Assembly (NCBI GenBank): GCA_949126835.1
Contig: OX421498.1
Location: 29,245,081-29,309,080 of the forward strand
DNA from: Anisus vortex
Taxonomy: Eukaryota; Mollusca; Gastropoda; Planorbidae
Reading direction: 5' to 3'
Length of the DNA: 64,000 nt
Part shown: piece by piece, positions 28,401 through 38,393 of the stretch
Numbering within the stretch: the stretch's first letter is position 1
How the letters are laid out: each line of letters opens with the position of its first letter
The notes under the pieces: generated by a model
Seen by the model: only the letters and a program-made list of their open reading frames with translations
Told to the model about the DNA's origin: nothing
Databases searched by the model: none
Position numbers and translations under genes: made by a program

Positions 28401-28980
28401 CGTGTGTCTACCGTATGAATGTTTATTGTAATCAATCATGTCTCTCTCTCTCTCTCTACAAAATCATGGGCTACAAATAACATACTCGACCCCAAGGTAC
28501 ATTCCAAGCATACTACACCCAAATTGTTTATCAGTAAGGAGAAAAGGCGGATAAGGGCGGAACGGATGGGGAAGACGCAGACTCCCCGGCACAAACACTG
28601 AATTCATTTAACACGGGCCAGGGCGCGCATTCATATTTTGGAATGACATCACCTTGAGAGTTGGGCGGGGTAGGAAGAAACCTGTGGCGACGAGTTACGG
28701 TGGGGGGTATCGCCTTTCGCTACAATACTCATTCCTCTCCCCCACCCCCTTTCAACCCCACACCCCGGAACCGCTTGTATAAAAAAGGACTATCGGTACT
28801 TTTAAAAAGGCGTCATGTGGATTTTTAGGCTATATATATGTGTGTGTGTGTGTACAATGTGCAAGATTGATAGATGGAAACTCACTCAGGAATTTAACAT
28901 CTGAAATCTGCCCCAGGGCGTTTTAACCCAAACAATTCCTTTCTAACGACCACAGGCAAAAGTCACATAGATAGAAGACA

Positions 28981-29011
<31 letters not shown>

Positions 29012-32000
29012 GAGAAGGGAGAGCAAAACTCCCAAACCCCCATCTCGACTGACGCCGTAGGGGGCAAAGCAAACTTATAGTTCATCATATCATACAGTAG
29101 AAAAGTGGAAATACTACGCCAGTTATTTCAGAAATCAAAAGCCCATACCGAGGCTTACAATTTAAAGGCGGACAATCGTGTCCCCCATATCAAGGAGATT
29201 GCGAGCTAGATAAATTCTTCATGCCTGGAGATATCCCCTAATGACTCAAGCAGACGACCAATCCACGAGAATCGTTTACACACACCGACCCGAGTGTGTG
29301 CGCGAGATGTAATAAATAGGTTACCATTATGTAATAATTAATTGTGTTACGAAAGGTAGGGGGCCCTAACTTGAACGATTTTTTTCTTTAGTATTATGCG
29401 TAGGCTACAACCATTGTAAACAGCAAGATGTTATTTTTCTTCAAAATGCCATTTTAAATTTGCGAAGAGAAATACATATTTATTTAATACAAAAAAAAGG
29501 GGGGGGGGACCACCGTATTTATAGGACCGCCTTATCTACATGACCGCCCAACTATATTATTATCCTATCTATAGGACCTGACTATCCAATGTGCTAACCC
29601 TATCTGTAAGACGAACCCTACTAAACGACGCGAATGTTTTTAAGTAAAAATTATATCAAAACACATCTCCTGCTCTTATAGCGTCTCTTGTCATATATTG
29701 GAGAAATTTCAATAAATTCTTCACCACTTCCTGTTAAGTTTTTATCAATCAGAAACTAAGACAGCAGTTGAGGTTTTATTATTTTTTTTAAAGGAGGGTT
29801 GGAAGTTTATTTCTATGCAAACTTTCTTTCTCTTACACCCTCCCCTTACTCCAACTCTCTCTCTCGCTCACCCTCAACATACATGCCACTAAGATAACTA
29901 AACTACGTTAACTATGAAAATCGAGAATATCAGTTCAAATTTTAATGGTACATAATGCTTCAAACCATTTAGGAGGGAAGTACAAAGTACATCCAAGAAG
30001 AATCTAATACACGAGTGTTTCGGGTCTTTTAGTTCAAAACCAACTATGCCCCCCCTGCCCAAAAATCTTCGTAACTTTCCAAGCCGCGACCTTTCTGGTA
30101 AACGATGCGCGATTTTATGCGTCTAGTGATTTTTTTGCCTCGAAATTTCTATCTCTAGTTTTGATTTTTTTAAAACCAAAATCTCTGGTGATAACCGGAT
30201 GGAAGAATGAATGGTGAATGGAATACTGAATGTAAGACTAAATGTAAGCATGAATGGAAGACTAAAACGGAATCCGTACAATTCTATTGAATGTAAACAC
30301 ACAGTGCCCACATTGTTCAATTAAAAGAAAAGGTCACAATGACTTCTATAAACACAAACGGGGTAAACATACACAGTTTATAAATCATCCTGACCCAGGT
30401 CACACGGATGCAACTCCGGAACACCAGACATCAGATAAACTAACTTAAGGAAAAACCAAACGATGGAATCTACAAGGAAAGGATTCAATTAAATTTCAGG
30501 GGGGGGGGGGGGGGGAACTATAGACACGAGAATAAAACAGACTGAGGAATTAAGAATGGCATTTAGTTCTGTGGCCTAATTCCACTCTTCGCTTCTCATC
30601 AACATCTACAGCACTGCAATTAGGTAGAGAACACGTTTTAATGTGCAAGTCACTGCTATATTAAGCTGGGTTTTAATTCAGTTGTCGACTCCCGAGCCCC
30701 GCACCAACCCACAATATGCGTAGTTCTAGTAAGTATACATTTGAAAAAGAAGTTTGCGCCCCCCCTCCTCCTCCCACCATTACCACACTTTAAATAAAAC
30801 ATCGATAATCCGCCGCAACAAGCCACGTCATAAGGCGTTTCAAAGGCAGATAATCCACAAAGAAATCCTACACAGCCGGAAAAGACCTGTAAAAACTAAG
30901 GATTAATAGCCGGCAATCTAATTTGAAGTGTGCGCACTACAAAAAGTCATTAGGAGAAAAAAAGATGCAAGGAGAAGGAATTTTTTTTCATTTCAAAAAG
31001 AAAGTTATAAGAAGACAACAAATTTAGTCGATAAAATAAACGCAAGAGATATTTTTTTGTTCAACTTTGGTCTTAATATGGTCTTTAGTTTTGAGACTGA
31101 CATAAACAGGAAATCCCCTGTTTCCAAGTTTAGCGCCAAAGTTTTTGAGAGGATTCAAATTTCCTACGGACCGAGTCAGAAATATCCCGAATACACACAA
31201 CCATTGTATGCTCGTTGACAAGATGGCGCTCTCTGAAATAACCGACTGTTGCGTTGACAAGATGGCGCTCTCTGAAATAACCGACTGTTGCGTTGACAAG
31301 ATGGCGCTCTCTGAAATAACCGACTGTCGCGTTGACAAGATGGCGCTCTCTGAAATAACCGACTGTTGCGTTGACAAGATGGCGCTCTCTGAAATAACCG
31401 ACTGTTGTGTTGACAAGATGGCGCTCTCTGAAATAACCGACTGTTGAAACAAGTTTGCTATAAAGAGGTTTAACACTTGTGAATTCTATTATTTCACGTC
31501 ATAAATGAAGAACAAATGCTATTAGGTCAAGGCGCTGCCAACTAAAAGTAAAAGACTGAATCAGAACAAAAGACACCTATCACTACTCTCTTCGTCTCCA
31601 CTATTCTCTCTGGGTGGACTGCTCGCAGTCAGTTGGCTCAATGATTTACGATATCTGTGGGCCATGAAACCCGCATCCGTTGTTAGGTTTTATCGAGGGG
31701 CTATAATTCATGGCCGAAACCAAATAAACTTGGAGACTACCGGAAGTTGTTGTCACACCCAGGCCACGTGATGCGCATTCTTTCACGCCACTAAAAAGAC
31801 AAATAGTACAGGTATTGCAAAAACAGAATTCAGTATAAAGTTTACCTGTTAAACACGTCGGCCCATGAGGCAAGAAATTCAGCGTTCACAAAGTTCCACG
31901 GTCTAAACGTACAAGGGGATTGTGTGGACAGCACAATGTCCAGCCGCGATTGCCTAACTAATTACACACGAATTGAGGATATACCTCGGTACACCAGCTG

Positions 32001-33160
32001 AGCGCGCCGCCGTGTCCCATAAATGTACAATAATAAATGCAATGTATCCTGATTTTGAATAACTTTCTAATTCAATGTTAGATATTGGCTACATGACCGT
32101 CTTTGACTTAGGATTATTTAGTTCTTGTGTTTTATTTGTATTTTTTAAATTTTCCCCATACGCCACATTAGTAATGTCACAGCCCTGCTCAGATTAGAAA
32201 ATGCTTACTTAGCAGGTATTTGAAGTACAATTTTATTGTGTCTCTCCCCCAAGCCTTTCTCTTCACGGTCCTTATCAGTGTATGTGGACCAATTGAGGTC
32301 ATCAAAAGCTTTATTAAATGCACAGTGTGTGTGTGTGGCTGTCGAGTAGGCCCGCATAGCTCTCCTCCCTGGTTTCATGATGTTAACAAGCAAAGGGGGT
32401 AAAGTAAAGTTAAGTGTCTGTGTTAGAAGTTGACGGGGTTAACTTTCCCTGAGATGACTGATTGGTCACTTACTTTATGGTCACAATTTTAAAAAAAAAA
32501 AGGACTTTTAAGTTTGTATCTGTTTTGGGTGTATTTAAAGACTAAGTGTAAGGGACGTGAGTGAAACCTTTTCTCAAGGCCCTGTGAGACACGATAATTC
32601 TGTTAGTAGTTTTTTTCCTCTAGGTTTCTAACTGTATACTTCTTTGCATTCTGAGGCAGTAGTTCACCACGGGACTTCTAGTCTCACCAAGATGATTTCA
32701 TTATTTTTTTTGTTTAGCTCATTGTGATAAAGACGCCAGTCAAAAGCCAGGCAGCTGCAATACTTAAACATGCCCATTTGCTTAACGCAATATTTGCCTA
32801 CTGCAATAATTGCCTATTTTAACATAGATCAGACTTTAAAAATAAAATCCATTTTATTCCATGGCATATAGATGCCAACTGCATAATGCAGCAGCGGATA
32901 CAGTGCTGAGGTTAGCCCTGATGGAGGAATGACCACCGCTAGCATAGAGCATAAGAAAATCCTTGGGTGTTGTACAGACTATAGTGTAAATGGTTACTTA
33001 CAAACAGGAATCCAAAAAGTTGGAGCTCTGCCTGGAGACGCCGCCGTAGTCGCTCATGGAAAAGTCTGCGGGGACGCTCTGCTCGTGGTAGCGAAAGGAA
33101 TCCCCCGCCTGGCTGCTCATTATTTCCGCGTGGACGTTCGTGTTTTCCGCGAGGCTGCTA
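1062..33160 (-). CDS. C-terminal exons of an unidentified Tyr/Asp/Gly-rich protein (5' part missing)
   Basis: Exons read from high to low coordinate are 33160-33002, 4023-3979, 2361-2190 and 1412-1062. All three junctions keep one open frame: phase 2, 2, then 0, with GT-AG borders. The 727 nt encode about 240 residues and a stop. There is no membrane helix, signal or cysteine pattern. The chain is hydrophilic, Tyr/Asp/Ser/Gly-rich, with many possible phosphotyrosine sites (DDPYRF, HPYYSG, QDYYDD) and Pro-rich pieces (SPQPARS, LPPYQD). This looks like the cytoplasmic tail of a cell-adhesion receptor. The near-terminal TYGQR recalls, from memory only, Kirrel/Neph tails; I do not claim that family. 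Upstream exons were not found between 33.2 and 52 kb. The neighbour on the same strand is the LRP4-like gene. Confidence 0.7.
1640..1935 (+). mobile_element. LINE reverse-transcriptase 3'-end fragment
   Basis: Plus-strand translation contains PQRKRKRGQPKVTWRRTI and, further on, GWKDFVAALCANG. This is the familiar C-terminal tail of non-LTR retrotransposon polymerases (pattern GRPK-TWRR then W--FV-ALC). It ends with a GCAGTAAGTA tail. It is only a short 3' piece inside the intron 1413-2189, consistent with 5' truncation. No intact polymerase is present. Confidence 0.7.
2190..2361 (-). CDS. penultimate coding exon of the Tyr-rich tail protein
   Basis: The acceptor is TTTTCACCTCAG, and the first base completes an Arg codon split from the 45-nt exon. 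The donor is GGG|GTGAGT, phase 0. It encodes 57 whole codons: acidic EMEDIHDDPYRFAPHHPYY, then a short Gly run (SGGSGGGGGYDG), then His/Ser/Asn-rich sequence. The Gly run suggests a flexible linker. Confidence 0.7.
2362..3978. other. intron of the Tyr-rich tail gene
   Basis: The intron is AT-rich with no exon-like sequence. It contains a two-copy 53-bp tandem repeat at 3384-3489 (starting ATAATAACAAC). A minus-strand frame at 3756-3944 has no support. Confidence 0.5.
3979..4023 (-). CDS. 45-nt symmetric exon of the Tyr-rich tail protein
   Basis: The acceptor is TTTTGTTTCAG and the donor ATCAG|GTAAGC. It starts and ends in phase 2, adding 15 residues (REFDKRGTSISDFIR including split codons). 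Because its length is a multiple of three with matching phases, skipping it would keep the frame. The residues include a basic patch and three Ser/Thr, a plausible phosphorylation insert (inference). Confidence 0.6.
5193..5458 (-). mobile_element. tRNA-derived SINE, family A
   Basis: In minus orientation it begins GGGGCACGCTAGCCGAGCGG (A-box-like) and carries a B-box-like GGGTTTGAATCC. It ends in a TTGGTC...GGGTACTTTACT body shared with copies near 8.7, 31.9, 37.6, 38.2, 39.2, 46.5 and 56.3 kb. The tRNA-like head plus a dispersed common body defines a tRNA-SINE. This copy is nearly full length. Confidence 0.75.
5472..5790. repeat. 63-bp minisatellite, five copies
   Basis: Units beginning GTGAGTGTTCATCTTATG start at 5472, 5535, 5598, 5661 and 5724. 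They are nearly identical, apart from a C/A change shared by later units and a 7-bp insertion in the last. The array directly abuts the SINE at 5193-5458. Confidence 0.9.
7211..7231. repeat. (GA)n microsatellite
   Basis: An uninterrupted run of GA dinucleotides within a purine-rich plus strand. Confidence 0.9.
8820..10598 (-). mobile_element. hAT-like DNA transposon with 8-bp target duplication, degenerate
   Basis: The termini are CAGGGATCGGCAACC at 8828 and, inverted, CATGAGTTGGCAACC ending at 10590. The flanks are CTCTAGAC (8820-8827) and CTCTAGAT (10591-10598), 7 of 8 bases equal, the duplication size of hAT elements. On the minus strand, 10203-10475 encodes FQKYIEALNAKFSEQRQDF, which resembles the C-terminal half of hAT transposases. 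The rest is decayed and AT-rich, so the element cannot be autonomous. A two-copy 58-bp tandem repeat lies at 9018-9134. Confidence 0.75.
10203..10475 (-). pseudogene. hAT transposase remnant
   Basis: A 90-residue open stretch lies inside the hAT-like element. The piece YIEALNAKFSEQRQDF looks like the helical region before the dimerisation domain of hAT transposases. Neither the catalytic DDE residues nor a BED zinc finger is visible. It is a fragment only. The family call rests on short-motif memory together with the termini and target duplication. Confidence 0.45.
11655..11766. repeat. tandem repeat of about 50 bp, two and a part copies
   Basis: Units contain CATAAAGGCCGCGCAAATC and TCTATCATTGCACT. 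The third copy is truncated at CCAATGGCCAAAC. No coding meaning is assigned. Confidence 0.75.
12128..12200. repeat. 23-bp tandem repeat, three copies
   Basis: The unit TACATGTAATATTTATGTGG plus ACA is repeated with single-base changes. Confidence 0.75.
16929..17082. mobile_element. 138-bp hAT-like MITE with perfect 8-bp target duplication
   Basis: The element body is 16937-17074. It begins CAGGGTCGCCAACCTTTTTG and ends, inverted, CAGGGGTCGGCAAC. Both sides carry GTTTAGTG (16929-16936 and 17075-17082). Its interior (GTGCCACTGAAAATAGCTC, TGTGCCAAGTTTGGCA) matches the end of the 8828-10590 element, so it is an internally deleted member of that family. Confidence 0.85.
18293..18307. repeat. (GT)n microsatellite
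   Basis: A short GTGTGTGT run. Small overlapping frames here are not supported as genes. Confidence 0.8.
19027..20626 (+). mobile_element. hAT-like transposon, 1584 bp, perfect 8-bp target duplication
   Basis: The element 19035-20618 has inverted termini CATAGGTTCTCAAC at both ends. It is flanked by CTTTAGAC at 19027-19034 and 20619-20626. Both subterminal regions are C-rich (repeated CACCGCCCCC). No transposase frame survives. About 250 bp of its interior (19860-20125) is homologous, in inverse orientation, to 9325-9595 of the other long hAT-like element, although the termini of the two differ. A 500-bp element is nested at 19339-19838. Confidence 0.85.
19331..19846. mobile_element. nested 500-bp hAT-like MITE
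   Basis: The element 19339-19838 begins CACTGAGCTCTAATATATGG and ends with the inverted CACTGAGCTATATACTATAT. Extended inverted repeats (GGAGTGCTCAA, CCCTGTCCTGAACTATATA) let it fold on itself. The flanks are TTGGTCTC and TTGGTATC, 7 of 8 bases equal. The homologous site in the element at 8828-10590 reads TTTGGAATC on the minus strand without any insertion, so it is the empty site. A further end fragment lies at 42757-42802. Confidence 0.8.
25303..25592. mobile_element. degenerate hAT-like element
   Basis: The left end reads AGGGGGTGGGCAAACTTATTG and the right end, inverted, CAGGGATAGTCAAACTATAC. Both resemble common hAT termini. I could not find a matching 8-bp flank, so the limits are uncertain. 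Confidence 0.45.
26143..26640. repeat. 35-bp satellite, about 14 near-identical copies
   Basis: The unit is TAAGTAAAGTGTCTCAGATA followed by AACCATTGACCTATC. Copies differ mainly by a C/T (GTCTCAG or GTTTCAG) and one shorter unit, implying recent homogenisation. Diverged copies extend to about 28395. Confidence 0.9.
26645..26713 (+). mobile_element. short LINE 3'-end fragment
   Basis: TGTTGCTGCCCTATTAATGC followed by GGCGTTACGGGCAGTAAGTAAGTAAGTA matches the 3' tail of the fragment at 1640-1935. It interrupts the 35-bp satellite. Confidence 0.55.
26714..27377. repeat. diverged 35-bp satellite copies
   Basis: Units of the type CGTAAAGTGTCTTTGATAAA then GCAAAGACATATCCA are more diverged than the array at 26143-26640. 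The hAT-like element at 26969-27166 interrupts them. Minus-strand frames through the units are shadows of the repeat. Confidence 0.8.
26961..27174. mobile_element. hAT-like MITE inserted in the satellite
   Basis: The element 26969-27166 has the left end CAGGAGTGTGCAAC and, at the right, inverted AAGGGTGTGTAACAGGCGGC. TCGTAAAG flanks both sides (26961-26968, 27167-27174). The satellite itself contains CGTAAAG, so the match is slightly less telling. GGGCCACA and GTGGCCC blocks are internal. A truncated copy is at 27946-28086. Confidence 0.6.
27946..28330. repeat. local duplication of 27028-27377
   Basis: From GGCCACACAGTCTGAAAATG to GACCTATCTACCTAA the two segments are nearly the same, including the right half of the MITE and the neighbouring satellite units. 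The second copy has one extra 35-bp unit. Directly to its left lies GGGGTTAACTTTCCCTGAGA, which recurs at 32430-32480. Confidence 0.85.
28331..28395. repeat. right edge of the 35-bp satellite domain
   Basis: Two last units (AATGTCTCGAATAAAGAAAT, GTGTCTCAGATAAACCAATG) lie beyond the duplicated block. Confidence 0.7.
28981..29011. repeat. (GT)n microsatellite
   Basis: A run of about 15 GT dinucleotides with one GC interruption. Confidence 0.9.
31214..31446. repeat. 39-bp minisatellite with six YY1-like sites
   Basis: Six units of TTGACAAGATGGCGCTCTCT then GAAATAACCGACTGTTGCG are almost identical. Each holds CAAGATGGCGC, matching the known YY1/Pho core (A-ATGGCG). Since 39 is a multiple of 3, both strands stay open (plus VDKMALSEITDCC, minus QSVISESAILST). 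There is no start context, domain or splice evidence, so the frames are taken as by-products of the repeat. Confidence 0.85.
31880..32021 (-). mobile_element. partial family A SINE
   Basis: It contains AAGGGGATTGTGTGGACAGC and CAATGTCCAGCCGCG of the SINE body and the tRNA-like end CGGTACACCAGCTGAGCGCG. The middle is deleted or diverged. Confidence 0.55.
33002..33160 (-). CDS. first visible exon of the Tyr-rich tail protein
   Basis: The acceptor is TATATTCTCCCCAG and the donor CTGTTT|GTAAGT. It starts and ends in phase 2 (159 nt, symmetric) and encodes SSLAENTNVHAEIM... to NFLDSCL, including SFRYHEQSVP and SMSDYGGVSR. It is hydrophilic and Ser-rich. An alternative acceptor 31 nt upstream (GTGTGTGCAG) would extend the same frame in phase 0 with CHYILPS. 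Local G+C is higher than in the flanks. Confidence 0.65.
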
Positions 33161-33600
33161 CTGGGGAGAATATAATGGCACTGCACACACACACTATAAA
33201 AAATAATAGCCAACGGCGAGAGAGCTGGTCAGTTGTGGTTAGAGCAATTAATCTGCCGACTCGGCCAGTCATATATATAGACCATTTAATCCATTAGGCG
33301 ACTTCGTTTACATAATTGCTAAGTTGATGCTATAGAGAGGAGGGGATAAGGGGAGGGGTACAGGGATCGGAAGATGCCTGATAATCCTGATAATCAGTGG
33401 CCTGTTAACAAATGGTTATGAAGATCAATAAAATTGTCCAAAGACTCCAATACTGATGTGTTGTTGGTACCATTCAATAAATTCTCTTAGAGAGTCATGA
33501 CGCTATTATGCAGCCCATGAAGTCCCAGTGAATGTGATTGCCTTTCTCTACCAGTTTTTACTTGACTATTCCTAAATGGCGCAGGCTGTTTTCACATTTC

Positions 33601-33681
33601 ACAGACACAATTAACTATCATGTTTTGACAGACACAATTAACTATCATGTTTTGACAGACACAATTAACTATCATGTTTTG
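33601..33681. repeat. 27-bp tandem repeat, three exact copies
   Basis: The unit ACAGACACAATTAACTATCA plus TGTTTTG is repeated without change. Confidence 0.9.
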
Positions 33682-36600
33682 ACATCTCGTTTTAGACACA
33701 AACAAATGCATGTAGACTACAGCATTTAAGTTATAAATCGCGACTGCTGTATGAGAGCATTCACCCACAGTGGCATAAACACGACGGTAGTGTACATTTG
33801 ACACCGATAGAGGGTTGGCAATATAGGGGAAAGCAGACAAAGTGGTGACGTTTCGGCAACTCGCATATGTGATACATCTTATGCAGTGAAGGTACGAGGA
33901 ACCGAGTTTTTATTACTTTTATATTAAGAAGTCTATATTTAGAAAAATTAATTAAAATGCTTATTTTATATTTTTAATTACTTTAAAAACAAGTATATAT
34001 TTATTTACATATCATCTCCCACGAACAGAGTTAGGAAATGTGCGCAGTCAACAGTAGTAGTAGAATAGTAGTAGTAGAAGCCAGGCCTTCTAGGAACCCA
34101 TTTATGCACGTACAGTCATTCGGAAGCCAAATCGGTCGTAAAGTGAAGAGTGACTGTATTTTGAGGCAGAGAACCTGCGTGCCCACCTCCAACAGCAGAG
34201 ACAGAATGTCCATCTCTTATGGTGGACATATTGCCTACCTCATAACAAGAAGACAAAACGGCTTGCGTTCACAGCTACACATATCATTTTCGGTTACATT
34301 ACATCGGCTATATACAGAGAGTTGAGAATGTAGTAGATCGCAGGCCGTGACTCATGCAACTAAAGGAGTACTGTACAGTAGGCCTACAGGTATCTCCTGA
34401 AACTTAAATCTATCTACACACTTTGTTGTTTTATTATCGGTGATCTTTTGAATTTAAGTTGGCAACATAGAGCATTAGCAAGAAGAAAGCTTACAAGAAA
34501 ATAGACAAATTCTCCTTTCTAAACATCAGGTATTTAGAGTTCAGAGATTCCATCTAATATACAATTAGCACGATATATATTCAATCAATTATGTCTTACA
34601 AAAACACATTAAATTATATAGAACATTGCTACTTTAAAAGCTACGCAACGGCTCCCTCAATCAAAGCTTTAATGTACTTTTAACGTACTTGTGCATTCTA
34701 ATGTAAATGTTTGTGTGTGTAGAAACTGACAAAAGAAGATAGATTTAAGAACATATTATAAAACAACAAAAAAACAGTTGTATACTCTTGCTTTTAAAGT
34801 TATGAATCAACTACGAATGAATAAAACCTGTATCGGCTTTTATTTTATGGAACAGAGACATTGTCACAACTTCGTAGCACGGATGAGTATAAAAAATGAA
34901 TTGAAAAACAGCGATGACTTTATGATAGAGTCGGAGTCAACCAAAAAAAACAATAAAAAACCAAGTCTAATGAATCAAACAAGATATGCAACCGTGAGGT
35001 TTTCTGGTTCTTTTAAGTATAAAAAAGTTATAACATTGACATATATCTTGATGTATAGTATTTTCAATTAAAAAGACTGATGACTGATGAGCATCAAATA
35101 TACATTAAAATCCCTTGGCTATTCCTTAATCCATTGAGAAGCATTCAACATGTTCTGTCCCTAACTGGTTGCCGGTTGCCCTTCGATCCATGACGTGCAA
35201 ACATGCAAGTTCTGTTGTTTCTCACAAAACACACACGCAAACGCATAATCAGGCATAGGGGTCGCTTTTGTCTATGGCCTATGGGCTATCTACACTAAAC
35301 CAACACAGGAAGTCACGAAGCTCGTCAACGGATGGTACAAATTGAGCTTTATATAACGGACGTGTACTAACACTCGCTGGGCCGTATCTATTTCAGTGGG
35401 TAGATTCTTACTTAGCGTCCTTAGAAAAGCAGATACAATAATGCTAGGATGAGGGGCATGAAGCATATTATGCTGCCTTCTACAAACGACTTCACCTGTA
35501 CCCCCAAGGGCCCGAAATTAGGTGTAAACCAATGGGCTAAGGGATTGTATGATGTTTCTTCACCGTCAAAAGATGTTATCTTCCAACGAGCTTCAATGGA
35601 TACGGTCGTGGGGGAAGGGGAACGGTCGTGGGGGAAGGGGAACGAGAAACTTGTACCCAAGAAAAGTTTAAGGTCAGGGATGTGCATCTCCGTAAAATGA
35701 CATAATATGCAATGCGGTGCAGGGCAAAATCGCAAGTAAACGAGGAGCCCAGCAAAGATAAAAGATCTACCGTCACTCTACCCAGCAGTGTAGGCACATC
35801 TGCGGATGGGTTTTATGAGAGCATCTTTCCTGCCGTTTTCGGGCTACCTAGGACAAAATGTATAAGCAGCATGCTATATACCCTTAAATATAAATAATAC
35901 ACTAGGAAAAGTCAATAAAGCACACCTCTGAGTTCAGACCTGGCCATACATTTTACTGGTGAACATATAGGTCAAATACACTACAAATAATGGAAACAAT
36001 GGTCCAATGGAGAACAGCCAAGGGTAATTAGGAAGCAGGCACGGATAGGGAAAACACACAACTAGTATACAACAACTAAAAGGCAAACCAAAAGCAACAA
36101 TGACTGCATCACCGTCTTGAAAAAAAAACAAAAAAACAACCACAAAGATCTCAGTGTGCTCACAGACAAAAGGCTGAATGGTATGCAGGAGCTAAATTTA
36201 AACCATGGCTAATAAACAAATGAAATCAAACTGTAGGTAACACAATTAGCCCCACAAGTCAAAGGAAGAATGCCCCTATTGTTCGCAAGCCTAACAAGAA
36301 AGTGTAAGATGTATGAAAAGAGAAAGAAGGAAAAAAATAGCTTAGACGAAAAAAAACCAAAAAAAAAAACGGGGGAGGAGAGGGAAAGGGCTTTTGTTTA
36401 TTGTTTCATCGTGTGATGCTTTTCCTTTAACAAAAAGAAAAAAAAAACAGAAAAAGTCATCCGAATGTTTATCCTGAGTTCTTGCCCCTTGCTGAAGTGT
36501 GTTTTATTTAGCTGTGTAAATTGTGTGGCGGTTAATGCAGTGATTCTTGGAATGTGGAGAAATATATATTTCAACAATAGGACACTATTCTCCTTACTAT

Positions 36601-37539
36601 CAAACTGTAGACATCTATAATATGAAAGTATTTTAAAGGATTCTCAAGTCAACATTTCTAATGCTGGATTTAACAAACCTTCTTTTCATAGAAAAGCAAA
36701 ATACTTGAACTAATACACAGATATAGAATTGAGAAAGCAACCCCTATTAACAATAAGTGTGTGTTTCTTACAAAGTCTGATAAACAAATTACCATCAGTG
36801 TATTAATTGTGTGGCGAGGCTGGTGCTGTGGTCAAGTTTCCACAAGCTCTGATAATGGTGTAAGGTTTTTTTTTATGTCATTGCATTATGACACCAACCT
36901 TTCTTCAACTCTGGGGGCTCAAAATTTAGTCAAAATGTGCTTGTATGTATAAAGGGTTGGGAGAGGGGGTGGTAAAAAAAACACAAATTGAAATTGTCCA
37001 ACCTTTTCATCATTTTCTTTTACATATGTGGGGGGGGGGGGGGGGGGTCTCACTATTTAGATATTAGATGTCTCAAAGATTCACTTGACAGCCACAAGGT
37101 ACAGAATTAAACTTCAGCCATTGTATGAGGTTGTGGGGCTTTCAATAGAATGTGGAATCAAGCATATATTTGTTTTAGTAAAGGTTTAACCTTTTACTTT
37201 TAATAAAATGTTTATGCCTTTGTTTGTTTGTTTTTAACCCTGTAGCCTTAGTTAGTACAGAAGTCACATTATGATGCCATGAGTTTGGTACACTTAACAA
37301 CTGAAGTCTTCACATTGATGTCATAACATTAAAAGAAATCTTTACAATTTTTAAAAAACACAGCAAACATTAATAAACCTTTGGGTAGTTAAGGGATAAT
37401 AATAATAAGTTTCTTACACCTCCATAAAAAGAGATAGCAAATTACTTTGCACCAGTTGTGTTTTCAGTCTGTTCTTATTTAAATCCATTGCTCTCAGCAG
37501 GTGTCAATTTTATTTGTATTGCTAAAACTAATCAGGACT

Positions 37540-37770
37540 TGAGGGTCACAATTCAAGGCAGAGTTGACCAATTGCAAACAAGAACTTCTAAGAGTGGCAA
37601 GAAGGATTCCCCAGCCATTTTCACTATCAGACACCCATCAAGGCCGGGTAGACTCGGGGACACCCTGCTGACCCAGGGAAATAGAGTCCTGTGATTTTAA
37701 CTTGGATTTGAACCAGAAACTCTCAGTTCTCAGGGTGACAGTCTAAAGCTCATGTGCTAGACCACCAAAT
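37540..37770 (-). mobile_element. degenerate family A SINE
   Basis: It has the GACACCCATCAAGGCCGGGT and AGACTCGGGGACACCCTG block, a B-box-like TTGGATTTGAACC reversed, and a CTAGACCACC end. The left half is weakly conserved. Confidence 0.55.
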
Positions 37771-38164
37771 ACTCATTGTCAGGACATGGAATACAGTGTC
37801 AATGAAAAATACAACAGGCATGCAATAAAAAAAACAGTTATTAAAAATAAATACCTGATTTATTGTTTATCTCTTTGATGATTCCGCTGTTGATGAAATG
37901 CTTGCTTTATTCTAAATATTATCCTGTTTCTAGAAATGACAAAATTAGAAACAAAACTTAGTCTTGAAAACAAGGTTATATATAATGTAAAAATTGCAAT
38001 CATGTAGAATATAAATGAATCTATTGATACAATCAACATTGCAAATGTAGTGTCTTTGATAAAATCAACATTGCAAATGTAGTGTATTCTGTCAGAAATA
38101 TTAAAAAATCTGTAATAACAAGTGTCTGAATATCCAGATAACAATAGTAAAGGGTAGAGTAAGG

Positions 38165-38393
38165 CATCCGATTCACACTTTGCTGGTCAATGGGGCAAGT
38201 GAATCAGTCTTCAAAAGTTTACACAGTCACAGCATACCAGTGGCCTTTACTTTCCCCCATGTAAAGTAAAGTACTCATTAGAACTGAGCAGACTCAGGAA
38301 CAATTTACAGAGCCAGGGTAATGAGTTCAAACCCCTGGGTCTTGAACGCAGCAATGCTTGTGTCCTGCCACTAGACCGCCACAGCTGTGATAT
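38165..38393 (-). mobile_element. family A SINE
   Basis: It carries CAGTGGCCTTTACTTTCCCC, GAACTGAGCAGACTCAGGAA, GAGTTCAAACCCCTGGG (B box reversed) and CCACTAGACCGCCAC (A box reversed). It is diverged but collinear with the other copies. Confidence 0.6.

Larger units (their letters stand above)
4024..33001. other. 29-kb intron of the Tyr-rich tail gene, filled with repeats
   Basis: The two flanking exons join in phase, so this is read as a single intron. No coding exon could be defended inside it on either strand. Its contents are listed separately: SINEs, two long hAT-like elements, short hAT elements, a 35-bp satellite, a YY1-site minisatellite and microsatellites. Stretches near 6300-8600, 22800-23500 and 28400-29100 are richer in G+C and could hold promoters, but no exon, start codon in context or donor was found there. 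Confidence 0.5.

Noticed and set aside
34031..34325. Possible upstream exon of the Tyr-rich tail gene
   Set aside because: A minus-strand stretch has a CACGCAG acceptor, but its frames meet stops before any phase-2 donor.
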